Shown here piece after piece: positions 26,301-37,799 of a stretch of DNA of 64,000 nucleotides (its first letter is position 1; the number at the start of each line of letters is the position of its first letter). Source of the stretch: Rotaria sp. Silwood1 (Eukaryota > Rotifera > Eurotatoria > Philodinida > Philodinidae); the NCBI GenBank assembly GCA_905250075.1, contig CAJNOP010000025.1, positions 441,669 through 505,668 on the forward strand, written 5' to 3'. The position numbers were made by a program, and so were the translations under genes. A model generated the notes under the pieces. That model was not told where the DNA came from. It was given only the letters and a program-made list of their open reading frames with translations, and made no database searches.

Positions 26301-29300
26301 GTTCTAATAAAAACTCTTAAAGAATTTAGATTTCTATTGAGATTTAACTAAGTCAAGTCTATTTTCTAGAATCTCCATATTTTCGTAAAACTCCGCTTTT
26401 CAAGTTTTAATCTGAAACTTTGCGCATACAGTGACCTTAAGTAGCCTAATTTCCATGAAAGTTTGAACGCTTCATATTACGAATATACTTTGTTGAGAAC
26501 TTCTGAATTCTTTTTGAAAAACTAGTTTAGTTGATTTCTGTATATGTACAAAGCTTCTGATCAAAATTCAAAAATAATAGTTTTCCAAAAACTTGGGACT
26601 TCTAGAAATGAGACAAACAAAATAATTCGATAGTTTAGTTAAATGTCAATAGAAGCTCAAATCATTTTAGGGTTAGAATAGCCTCAAAAACTAATACTGG
26701 CTATTTTCTTCGAAAATATATGCAAAAAAAAAAGATCGAAATAACCTTTCCTTGTTATTCTTAAACATTATACTATTTAAAGGTAATGTGGATTAATCTT
26801 CGTTTCAGACAAATCTATGATAGAAAGCGCTGTAAATATTTGGATTGATTGATTTATTGGTTTTCTATACTCTTATTCTCATTATGCAATAAATAACTAT
26901 CAAGAATAAGAGCTCAACTTCTAATAATAAATAATTTCGTTTTTTATTTCATTTCTAGTTTTATATGAAAGTATCTCAATTAGATCAAATAAAACAAGCC
27001 TATGAAGGAGCTGTATATATTGTTCAATCGATTTATAAACGCATAAATAATATGAAAGATGTAAAAAAATTTTATTGATTGAATTATAATTTGAATTTTT
27101 AATTAAGAATTTTCTTTTTTTTTTAGAGACATATGGATATGCTTCGAGCAATCGAACCATTAGAACAAGAAGTAAAAAAAATTGAAATTCGACGTGATCA
27201 AGAAGCAAAAACACGTGAATTAGAAATTGAACTTAATGTAGCTTGTAGTGTTGAAGCACATCAAGTAAAAAATTTCAATGATATAAATTTAGAAATAATT
27301 TTATTTTTTTCGTTCTAATTTAGGAATTAATTACTTTACAAAATGAATTAGATCAAACACAAAAAAGTAAAGATATGATCGAAGCAAAAATGACTGAAAC
27401 AACAGTAATTATATAAATATATTAATTTTTATATTTTTTTTCTAATAATATATTCTTCTTAGAATCAAATTCGTGTTATTGATCAACGAATAGAAAGTCT
27501 TTTAAGTGAAAGATCTGATATAGAAAAAGATTTACTTGGTCCAAATGGTTTACGTGAATTAAATTATCATTTTTCAAAACAAAAAAAAGAAATTGAACTT
27601 ATGATTTATCGTCTTTCACGTGAATGTGAAAAATATCATCAAACATTGAAAGAAATTGAACAAGAACAAAATAGTTTAAAAAAACAGATTGTAAGTTATT
27701 TCATATTAAAAAGAAAAAAAATTGTTCATACGAAAAGTTGTAAGACTAGATGTTTGTTCACTTTTAAATCGCTAAAAATGTCTTTCCAACGAATATGGAT
27801 TTGAGAATTTTGTGCAAAACTAATGAAATAATCTTTGAAAAGCCCGAAAAATTAGTTTGAAATGGAAAATTTGTGTATTTTCATTATTTCAATTTGAAAC
27901 TAAAACTTGAGTTTTTCTATTTATAATTTTCGTTTTTTTTTTGTGAATAATCATTTTTTAAAAATCGACGATGTTCTTACGTTGAAAGGAGTTGTTGAAA
28001 AACTGTTTGATTAAAAGCTACAGCTTAATTCAGTATCACGTTTTGTAGAGAGATATCCGTTCTATCAAACGATTGATTCTGATAATTTTTAGAATGTTCG
28101 AGAAGAAATTTCGTAGAATAGACAACAATCGGTTGGTTCACCACTAAAAATGATGTTTTGAGTCCTTTAAAATATTGCTTTCTACAATAATCTATATAAG
28201 ATCCCCACTAGGAAGTTAAGAATAAGAAGAGGTGAGCAAAACATTTTAAGGAATTTATGTAAAACAGAGCTAGTGCTTCTTTTATCCAAGAACGTGTAAT
28301 TGAAGAAGCTTGTCAACATGGTTCTTTTATTAATTTTGAATTTCGTAAGAAGAATTTTCGATCTATTATATTCAAAAAACCGAATAATGGTGAAGCAGCA
28401 GCAATCAACAAGAAAAAAACAATCTTTCTTAAGCATGTGGCGCTTAGCCACTGACGATAAAAACAAGCTTTTGACAGCTTGTATTTTATCTAACTGGGGT
28501 TCTCAGTACTATTCTTCTTCTTCTTCACTTGTAATACAGGAGTGTTACTTCGAGTCATTTTCAATCCTCTCTATAAGAATTTTGATGCATTGCATAAACC
28601 TTTTCATCCGATAGAATGAGAAACAAGTGTTTAAGCCTACCATAGGCTACGATAACTGAATATACGGTTGGTTTCGTCGCTCTTGGATAGTTACTGTTGA
28701 AAGAGATTTCTTCCAATTGATTAATTGGTTTTGAGACGGAACAATACGCATCATGTAGATTCTAATGAGTTATGAATATCATGAACAGACTTCGTGCTGT
28801 TCAGTTATTCATGCTGAGATATTGTATTTTTTACGGTAATTTCTTTTAAAACAAAACCACGGTCTTGACTGTCGAAAACACCAGAACTAATTTTCAAATT
28901 TCAACTTAACATTTCGTAGAGAGATGAACTTTCACAAGAATAGTTCCTAGTAAAATTTTTAATTCTTTTGATTAGTTCGTATCTAGAAAAAAACCATCGA
29001 ATCTATCAATATATAGGAATTGTTTAAAAGACACGCTTGTATCATAGCCATATTTTAAGATGGTAATGATGAAAAGACCTAAACTTTTCACAACAAACAA
29101 ATCTTATTGAGGCTTATTTCTTCACAATTTCAAGTCGAAATGCCGAAAATTAGTTTTTCCTGTGTTTCTGACGGACGACAGGATTATAAATGTGGCTTAA
29201 AACAAATATCATAAAAATGTAGTATTTCATCACCAATAAGTTAACAACACAAACTCTTTTCAGGATATTCATAGCTAATTAGAGTTTACATAATACGCTA

Positions 29301-32300
29301 GCAACTTCCCGTGTTCATTTTGTTTTGGGATTTTTCTACAAATCCCATTATACATATTATTATCAAACAGAACGTATTAGACTAAACGCTGACCCATCAA
29401 CATTATGATTCTCTTTTAGTAGAGTTAGTGTGTAAGTTTAATAGATACATTCATTGGATTGAATAAATTTTCCGCTAGCCTCTCTATTAAAAAAATAAAA
29501 TTTTCTTATTTCTAGGATGAATTCCAAAATCTACGTGAACAAGCTAATTGCACTGAAGAAGAACGTCAAAAGCTTAGTCAAGAAATTCAAGATCGTCAAC
29601 AAGAAAAACTTAAATGGGAAAAAATAATCGCATCATTTATTGATGATATAAATATTAATAATGATAATATTAATAATAAACAATCAACAATTGATTGTAT
29701 ACAAAATGAATTAAAACAAAAACAACATGATATTGATGAATTGAAAAAAATTGAAGAAGGTAAAACAAATGTTTATGGTGCATGGATATCAGATTGTTTA
29801 AGAGCAATTGAAAATGAAAATAGATTTCATAAAAAACCTATTGGACCAATAGGTCGTCATATACGTTGTATTGATCCACGTTGGTCATATGCTGTTGAAA
29901 AACATTTAGCACCAATTATGTCATCATTTATATGTACAGATGTTCATGATGAACGTATTTTACTTGAATTATTTGGATTTTATTCACGTGGGTATCGTCC
30001 AACGATATTTGTGATGAAATATCCTGAAAGAGTCCATGATATATCAGGCACATTAGAACGTGTTAGACGTGCTAATCTTTTATCGATTTATCAAGTTTTG
30101 AAAATTGATAATATAACTGTCGAATGCGCTTTAATCGACTTCAAACAAATTGAAGCTACAATATTATTGGAAGATTTACAACAGGCAAAACGTATTCGAC
30201 AAAGTGGTATATTACGATGGGAAAGAATTGATAAAAAAGTTAAACAAGTTGTTGAAGCATGGACATATGATGGTTCAAATATTAAATTAGATAAGGCCTT
30301 CAGAATATACACGAATGATAAACAACCAGCACGTTACTTCACATCAAATAATACACAATCATTATCAATAAATGAATTAAATATGGAAATAACACGTTTA
30401 AAGGATCAAATTAAACAAATGAATTTATCAATGAATGAATTAAAAACAATTCGAAAAACAACAAAAGATAATTTAGATAAAACGACAAATATGAATCATG
30501 AAAATCAAAAGAAAATTAACGAATTAAATAAGGTAATTTGCTGATTTTTAAAATTTTTTTTTTTATGAAAATATATCATAAATGATAGATGGTAAATTGT
30601 CTCAGCGAGGAGGAGATTAATTTCGACTCAACCCGAACTTGTTGCACTTGATGATTTCTTAGTTCAGTCCTGATCTTATCAATCACAAAGATTCATGATT
30701 CTATTTAGTCTAGAAGAAAATAACAAGAAAAATATAACAGTTATCATTATTTATAATACATAAACACTTTATATATATACATATGGTGAAAAAAATTAAG
30801 TTCTTTATTTTTTACGACTTTGCTACATTGAATTGCTAATTATAAATCGTAATAATTAAATACAATTGCACTATGATGTGTAATTGTGCATTCTATCTTA
30901 CTAGTTGTTAGTCTTCCATAGTCAATCTGTGTATCTTAACAATGATCGTTGACAAAGGATTGGTTTTAGGTTGGATTATTATATGAATTCTGCTCAACCT
31001 ATGATTATTCGAAAATGAATTTGGTACTTTTTTTTGCTATAGACACTACCATCACCTTCTCTCAATACTGTGTGTATGAATTATATCAATAAGCGTAGTG
31101 ACTGTGTTTAAAGCAAAAGAACTGCCATGAATTCTTTAAGTGACTAATCATGACCAAACCGAAAATAGTTCCGCGTCATAGAATGGGACTGATTCGAAGA
31201 TTGCTTGAAAGGAAGATATTAAAAGATGGAATGATTTTTTCGCTCTCATTCACGATTGTTTCAATACATGATTTGAAAAAGTGAAGTACATATTTGATAG
31301 TTTGATTTTTTTTTCTTTACTAAGAAAACAATTGTTAGAAATGTATTGATTCTAAAGTGTATTCAATTTAGTAGACCTGTTTGAATATCTAAAATTTTGA
31401 TAGATTACGTAACTATGTATCTCTTGAAAAGATTTTTGCTTTTCAATTGATATATTCATCAATGCGCTAAAATTATTTATAGACGAAATCTTTGAATTCA
31501 TGAAACACTTATGTATTCCCGTACAGTATATTTCAGTTTAGAAAGTTTAAATTTTTGCATAGTACTAATCTTGTAAAAACAGTGTACATCAATATTAACT
31601 TTGTTCATGAGAGTGCTAGAGTTATTTATCAGAATTCTTGATCTTATTTTCAAAGGTTCAATCGCTGTTCATTTGAGCCTATTGCCATTAGATCGGTCAT
31701 AGTGAATACCAAAAGTTTAGTTTTATTTGTTTTTTTTTCGGTTGATCTGTATTTTAAATGATGAACGTTTCTATGACAAGCTGATATCTTCATACGAATT
31801 CGTTTGTCACAGCTTTAACTTTGAGGATTGTAAGGTTTATCTAAAGGCAAAATTTTAGCCTGAAATTATACCATTTATAGCTTTTCTTTATTATATCTCT
31901 CGAGTTTCTCAAATAGAAAAAATTAATGCAAATTTATCTCATGATTTTTTCTTTGTTTCTTTTTAAGCAACTTGAACGTTTAAATTCCACGATGCCAATT
32001 GCATGTGCTTATTCATTTGATGAATTACAAGAAAAATTAAAGGAATGTACTCTTGCTTATAATACAACAATTCAAAAATTTGAAGAAGCAAAAGAAAATA
32101 AAGATACTAAACATCAACATCTAGCTGATGTTACACAACAATATGAAAATATAATTAAAAAAATTGAATCTAAAAATGAAGAATATACAACTCTAACAGA
32201 CAAAATTAATAATGAACAATCAGAACGTCAACAAATTCAACAACAAATACCAAAACTAACAAAAAAATGTTCACAATTTAATGAAGATATTGAAAAATGT

Positions 32301-35168
32301 CAAGAAAAATTAAACGAATTAAATAAAAAGAAGCCTAAAGTAAAATAACATAAGACTTCATTTTGCATTTACTAGTCATTTCAAAATATAATGTACTTAG
32401 CTGTTGTTTAAATAGCTATTGATAGGTACATTATAGAGACCTGCAGTTTTTATCATTCACAAGAGAAGACTTGGAAGCCATCGAACCTCAATTGTTCAGC
32501 AAATAACCAATCAAATGAGTTCTTGGCAGAGGTTTTCGAAAACGATTGTATGAAACTGTCTCCTTTTCGATCTATTCGAGACCGACATTTCTAGTTCATT
32601 CCGTTCGAGAGTTATAAGGCTTTTCTTGACATTCAGCTTCTTTTCCGAGTAATCACTTGTCAATTAGCTGATATTAAAAATCTCAGGACAAGTCTTATAA
32701 TTCTTGAACGGAACATGCTAAAAAATGTTGGCCTTGTGTAGATCAAAATGAAACTAGGTTCATACTATTGTTTTCAAAAAATTTCTGTCAAAAACTCATC
32801 TGATTGATTAATAGCTGACCAATTTAATTTCAATGTCCTTTCCTGAGTCTTCTCTCTTGAATGGTGACAACCGTAATTCTCGATAATATTTCTATCATAA
32901 ATTATTCAAACAATGGTAGAGTTTCATTATATTTTGAAATGAGTTGTATATCTTCGTTTCATTTACTAGAAATCAAAAACATCTAAAACAACAAATCGTT
33001 CGGTTCGTGAGATTCAACAAGAACTTGATGCAATAAATAATTTTCTTAAATCAAATGAAGATACGTTAGTAGAATTTTTGTTTTCGTTTTTGATCTTTTA
33101 TAATCTTTATTCCTTTTGATATTAGTATTGAAAAACGTCGACAAGTTATTGATGAATTTAGAACAAAACGAGAGGCTGCACAAGACTGTAAAAAGGTTTA
33201 TGAACGGTGCTATCGACAAGTTCAAGTAAAATTTTCTTCTTAACAATAAAGAAAAAGATAGAATTAGCATTGGCTTTTTTTTGTTGAAGAATCTTGAAAA
33301 ATTTGTTAATAAACGTAAAGAACGTTTTGGTCAAATAGCTGATCGACATCAATATTTACTACGACATAAGTTTACAGATTTAATGAAAAAATATCGATTT
33401 GATGATTGTGATATTAAAATTGATCATAAAAAAGAAGAACTTGAAATTATTGTAAGTTAAAATAAATAAAAAATAAAAAATAAATATAATTCTTTATTAT
33501 TTTATTAGATTAAAAAAAATCAACGTAGTGTTGCTTCATTATCCGGTGGTGAACGATCAATATCAACATTTTGTTTTTTAATTGCTCTTTGGGGATCTAT
33601 TTATCAACCATTTAGATTACTTGATGAAATTGATATTTATATGGTAAATATAGGTTTTTTAATCCTTGGACTTAAAATCAAGACAAAAGAAAGAAATCCT
33701 CGGACTTGTTCATATGAAATAATCTATTTTATAACTATACGAGTTGAAATAAAAATTCATCTGATTTATTGAAATGTAATCATTATTTTTAATTTTGATA
33801 TGATCAATTGTGGCCCATGGAGACTTCAGTAAGGTTCTCATCAAATCTTCGCTGTTTTTATATGTCCTTGGAATAGTTAGTAGTGTACATTGATGAATTT
33901 TGGGCACCTGCTGACAAGAATGTGGATGAAAAGAAGACCTACAACAATATCCCCTTCCTCACGCAGCGATTTCTCTCACACCCACACCAACGAGCTAATG
34001 TTCTAGCGAACAAATGTTCGACTCTCACATTGATAGCATCAATCGATCAAATAGAAATATTTACGTCGTGTTTTAGTAACTTAAGGTACATTGAAGCGAT
34101 TATTAAAATAAATGTGTGTCTGAACCTAAGCAAGACTTATTTTTAATGCTATGTATTTATTACATTAAATGATATATTGTTTTTCTAGAGATATCTTAGA
34201 AACATTAAGCATAGTACTATTTACCACTAAGACGAAAAAGGGAAGAATCTGTTTGGATTGTATTTTAACATGTCTTTCAAGTATTTTTAAACTATTCTAG
34301 CCTTATTAATATCAATTACTGATTTTAAACTAGTTTGACTTTCTTCATTTCTAATTTACTCGAGTCAGAATTCAAGATAATGAAGCATATTAAGATTTTA
34401 TGTTAGTATACATGAGCAACTATCAAAATGATGTACAACTGATAAACGATGTTAGTACGATTAAAACAGTCAATATATAATTGAAAGTGATTCTAAAATC
34501 AATTTACAATTGAATCGTATTCAAGCAACTTGAAATATGAATCGTTAGTCTTCCTTGATTTTCAAAACGAACAATGATACGAGCATAAAACATACAGTAG
34601 ATCAATAAAATTCATATTCATTATTTTTTTATTTGTAGTAAAATCCCTGTATGTGAGCGCCGCTCCAAAATTTGCATCTTATTATACTCGACATTCTATA
34701 ATCCACGAAAGAGATTTTGACTAGAAATGAGTCTCTCAACTATGAACATCTTCATAAAGTAATCACTATGAACTGGTTCCAATGGTATCCACATTAAAAA
34801 GGTTTTACTGTATTTGTTTTACTCTTGCAGCTTCTCCAGGATCATTACAGTTACTTACTAGAAGGACTCTAATTTTACGATCTATTTGTTGAGTTATTAC
34901 AATGAATTTCGTACGAACCATAGATTATCACTAAGTGATAATTCTAGAAGTTGTCGTGTCAGAGTTAAAATATTTTATTAAAAAATGTTTTTTTTTCTAG
35001 GATAATGAAAGACGAAATTCATCTCTTGAACATCTATATGAAAATACTCAATATTATTCATCATCTCAACATATAATATTTACTCCGCAAGCCATTGATC
35101 CTCAAATATGGAAATCATTGAACGTGCCTGTTGTCTGTATGCCAACACCAAAACGTTCATTACTATGA
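23318..35168 (+). CDS. SMC6: Structural maintenance of chromosomes protein 6 (SMC6), complete
   Basis: Fifteen exons: 23318-23555, 23626-23728, 23798-23922, 23985-24136, 26959-27060, 27127-27264, 27324-27404, 27463-27690, 29516-30532, 31968-32339, 32970-33064, 33126-33225, 33290-33451, 33509-33643, 35001-35168. All phases agree, giving 1071 aa (vertebrate SMC6 is close to 1090). Walker A GANGSGKST is at residues 75-83, split by intron 1. Two coiled-coil arms flank a hinge at about 475-635. The ABC signature LSGGERS is at 982-988 and Walker B FRLLDEID at 1006-1013. The N-terminal NFMCHKNF and GYKILGDKH regions are typical of SMC6 and not SMC5. With SMC5 and Nse subunits it acts in the nucleus in homologous recombination repair. 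Nine introns are 57-70 nt and five are 0.6-2.8 kb with repeats. Intact and apparently functional. Confidence 0.95.
24615..25040. mobile_element. Tc1/mariner-like MITE in SMC6 intron 4
   Basis: The body 24617-25038 is one large inverted repeat, flanked by TA on both sides. The ends read AAAGATGTCCCATAATAACG and AAGGGCGTCACATAATAACT. Arms of over 100 bp share blocks such as GGCTGAAATTTTTAT and ATCAAGATCTTT. The TA flanks and GTCCCATAA-type end suggest mariner ancestry. There is no coding capacity. Confidence 0.7.
26280..26690. repeat. Foldback repeat, family F1 copy 2
   Basis: Related to 3077-3588: shared stretches include TTATAGATACTA-like, CTATTTTCTAGAA and TCTGAAACTTTG blocks on the left, then TATATGTACAAAGCTTCTGAT on the right in inverted form. 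Borders are approximate. Confidence 0.55.
27691..29515 (+). other. SMC6 intron 8 (1.8 kb)
   Basis: Phase-0 intron between CAGATT|GTAAGT and TTTCTAG|GATGAA. It contains a CTT microsatellite near 28517-28528 and short open frames on both strands with no recognisable domain. Confidence 0.75.
30533..31967 (+). other. SMC6 intron 9 (1.4 kb)
   Basis: Phase-0 intron between AATAAG|GTAATT and TTTTTAAG|CAACTT. AT-rich, nothing recognised inside. Confidence 0.7.
32376..32942. mobile_element. Foldback element, family F2 copy 2, in SMC6 intron 10
   Basis: The ends are perfect 18-bp inverted repeats: TCATTTCAAAATATAATG at 32376 and its complement ending at 32942. The arms continue imperfectly inward with blocks shared with the copy near 10860-11745, such as AAGAGAAGACTTGG. 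The element takes up 567 of the intron's 630 nt. Confidence 0.75.
33644..35000 (+). other. SMC6 intron 14 (1.36 kb)
   Basis: Phase-0 intron between TATATG|GTAAAT and TTTCTAG|GATAAT, separating Walker B from the last exon. It includes a possible pogo-like MITE at 34638-34810. Confidence 0.75.
34638..34810. mobile_element. Possible pogo/Tigger-like MITE
   Basis: The left end GTAAAATCCC and the right end, read inward on the minus strand as CAGTAAAACC, are flanked by TA. CAGTAAAACC-type ends are common in pogo-class elements. The left end appears two bases short, and the 173-bp interior is unique. Confidence 0.4.
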
Positions 35169-35223
35169 AATAATTTTTTTTTTCATTTGTACATTGTTTA
35201 TTTGCTTTTAATATAATCGAAAA

Positions 35224-35229
35224 AATAAA
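35224..35229 (+). promoter_or_regulatory. Polyadenylation signal of SMC6
   Basis: AATAAA lies 56 bp after the SMC6 stop codon. Confidence 0.6.
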
Positions 35230-37375
35230 ACTTGTCCTAGTCATTATCAACACTTTCGACTTGGATGTGTTTTGTAAAAAAGATGAAAAATACGAGATTA
35301 AGATTATTCTTTCCATTAATAAATTTGGTATTGTTCTACGCATGTGAAAGGAAAACAAATTCTATATACTCATATCTACTTGTTTTTCTTTGGCGAAATC
35401 AGTTTCTGTATTTAGGTTTGTTCATTTATTTTTCTGTTATGTTCTTGGTATTGAAAAGAGAAAATAAAAGCTAAAAAAAAGAAAAGAAAATTTTACACAG
35501 ATTTGTTAAAGAATTAAATGATTAATCATTCAACTTATGTCGTCTTCAAATTGATTGAGAGAAAACAAACGAGACTGTTAGTACTAGTACGAATTCTATA
35601 GATCAATTTTGTATTTCGATTCTAATACTTCTATTATGTATGCTCGAATTATGTGGTTATGATAAACAAGTCGATTAAAAAAACTAGACAGCAAATCGAA
35701 TTGGTTTTCTTCAACTTGTATGCATCTTCACAATATTTTGAGTGATATCAACAAGACTATTCCAAATGATAAATTATTCTGTTTGTTTCTTTGGAATCTG
35801 GTTAAGAAGATAGATCGCAACACGACAAACATGAATTTCTTCTTCAACTTGATAACTAAATAGGGACTTTGCAACTGAACTTTAACTGTTCATTATTTCA
35901 AAAAGCCTTTCAAAATCATGATGAAGGATACTTCTAAGGGGTTTTTAACTTTTTAGGAAAGCTTAAATATTCGAAGGTAGATGAGTCAAATACAGTAAAA
36001 ATATTCTCTATCTTTTCGTATAAATTTCTTTGCTTTTAAGATCCATCTTCATGATACTATATGCTTTTACGAAGTAGGAGCAAAGGCGCGTCGCAGTTGG
36101 AATACACAGGATATATAGATGTTTGAGTTTGGTGTAAAAGAAAAAAATTCTTTTCTACAGTGAAGTTCGCAACTCTGTAACGCTTGAAATTCTCTATCTT
36201 TTGGTATTTGAATAAGTATTTTTTATGAATTTAAATGAAAGGAAAATTGCATTTAGATTTAGTTCGATTTACTATAGCCTATCTATTACCGTGGCAGAAT
36301 CGTACAAATGTTGTGTCTGAAAAATATCTTTCTTCAAAACTTTAACTGTTTCACATAAGACAGAAAAGTCTGTCGAGTTATGTATCCTATCTGACATTGT
36401 TTGATATTTTCAACGTGATCATGATCAATATTTTGTCTAGTCGATTTTCAATAGAAATTTATCTTAGGAACCCGTTCGAACTGTTTGTATAATTATAATA
36501 TAATGTTTGAAAAATCTCAAAAACTTCTACAAGTGTTGTCAACTAGAAGCAAAAGCTGTTAGTACAATCCTTATGAGATGAAAAAGTGAAACATGGTAGG
36601 GCTGCTAGTATTGTAAAGACAGGAACTAACCATTATACGTTTAGCCTTGTGAATCACTACTTACTTTTAATGCATATCCATGATGAATGATATGAATCGT
36701 AATATATTGAAGAAAATGTGAAAAAAAGCAAAGGACAACTATCATATTAATCTCTCAGTGCACTTTGATCTCGTAATTATATCTGCCACGTCAGAGATAG
36801 CTCGTTATTAAGATGTTCATTACGTCTATGGGGAATTCAAATTTCTATCTATATATGTTTCAACCCTGCTGTTAAATCGTGTTTTACAAAAAAAAATTCT
36901 GATAAAAAGTCTTAATTGGTTTGATATGATTTACTCGATATTGCTGTATTTTTGTTCTTTTCCCGGCATTTCGAATTTAATTGAATTATCTTAATAATTA
37001 ATAAATTAAGTAGAAGAGAAAAACATTTCTTTGAACTTTACCATATTGATTATAAAACTAACAAGACAAACTGTTTCAACATTTGCCTGTTTTTTCTGTT
37101 CTTATTAATTGTTCATCATTATTATTCAATAACGGTACATCATCAAGTATTTCTACTTCATTTTTGTTTTACCTAAATTAAAATTAAAATTAATCTATTT
37201 ACATCTATTTTCGAATATTTATAACATATGAAAACTTATCATTTAAAGCAAAATAATTTAATGTTCTTTTCTTTTCTAACGGTATTAATAATGTTATTTG
37301 TAGCATTTAGTGCACGATTTCTAATGGAATTCTAAAACAAAGTACAAATAGGTATCTTGTATTTACTGACAAAGT

Positions 37376-37799
37376 ATCATAATTAGACCTAGAACAGTTC
37401 CATATCAGTTCCGCTCTTGAGAACTGTTCAAACAGTTCTTTGATAGGAACTGATCTGTCCAACCAGTTCTTTTAAAAGAACTGATCTGTGCCTACCGGTT
37501 CTTTGATAGGAACTGATCTGTTCAACCAGTTCTTTGAAAATGGTCACAATAGTCAGTTTTTGAAAAAGAATCGGCCGCTTAATCCAGTTCTTTGAAAAAG
37601 AACTGGTTACAATAACCAGTTCTCGAAAAAGAACTGCCGGGTGTGTACAGTTCTTAAAAAAGAACTTCCGGGTGTACACAGTTCTCGTCAAAGAACTGGT
37701 CACTTTAACCGGTTCTCGAAAAAGAACTGGTCGCTATACCCAGTTCTTAGAAAATATACAGTTCATAGAACTGGGAACTGTCCTAGGTCTAATCATAAT
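37376..37799. mobile_element. hAT-type MITE, AGTTCTT family
   Basis: The body is 37384-37791 (408 bp), flanked by a perfect 8-bp duplication ATCATAAT at 37376-37383 and 37792-37799. Ends are TAGACCTAGAACAGTTCC and TAGACCTAGGACAGTTCC (17 of 18 identical). Nearly the whole interior is an array of short palindromic units built from AGTTCTT and AAGAACT, with spacers such as GATAGGAACTGATCTGT. It does not encode a transposase; the open frame through it is a by-product of the repeats. Confidence 0.9.

Larger units (their letters stand above)
24137..26958 (+). other. SMC6 intron 4 (2.8 kb, transposon-rich)
   Basis: It runs from TATCAA|GTAAGT to TTTCTAG|TTTTAT, phase 0. It holds a mariner-like MITE (24617-25038) and a foldback repeat (about 26280-26690). 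The rest is AT-rich without a gene. Confidence 0.8.

Noticed and set aside
28182..28614. Open frames of 94 and 104 codons on opposite strands in SMC6 intron 8
   Set aside because: They overlap in antisense, no recognisable motifs, low-complexity composition; the intron boundaries are solid.
37428..37703. 91-codon minus-strand open frame
   Set aside because: It coincides entirely with the AGTTCTT arrays of a MITE and reflects the repeat period.
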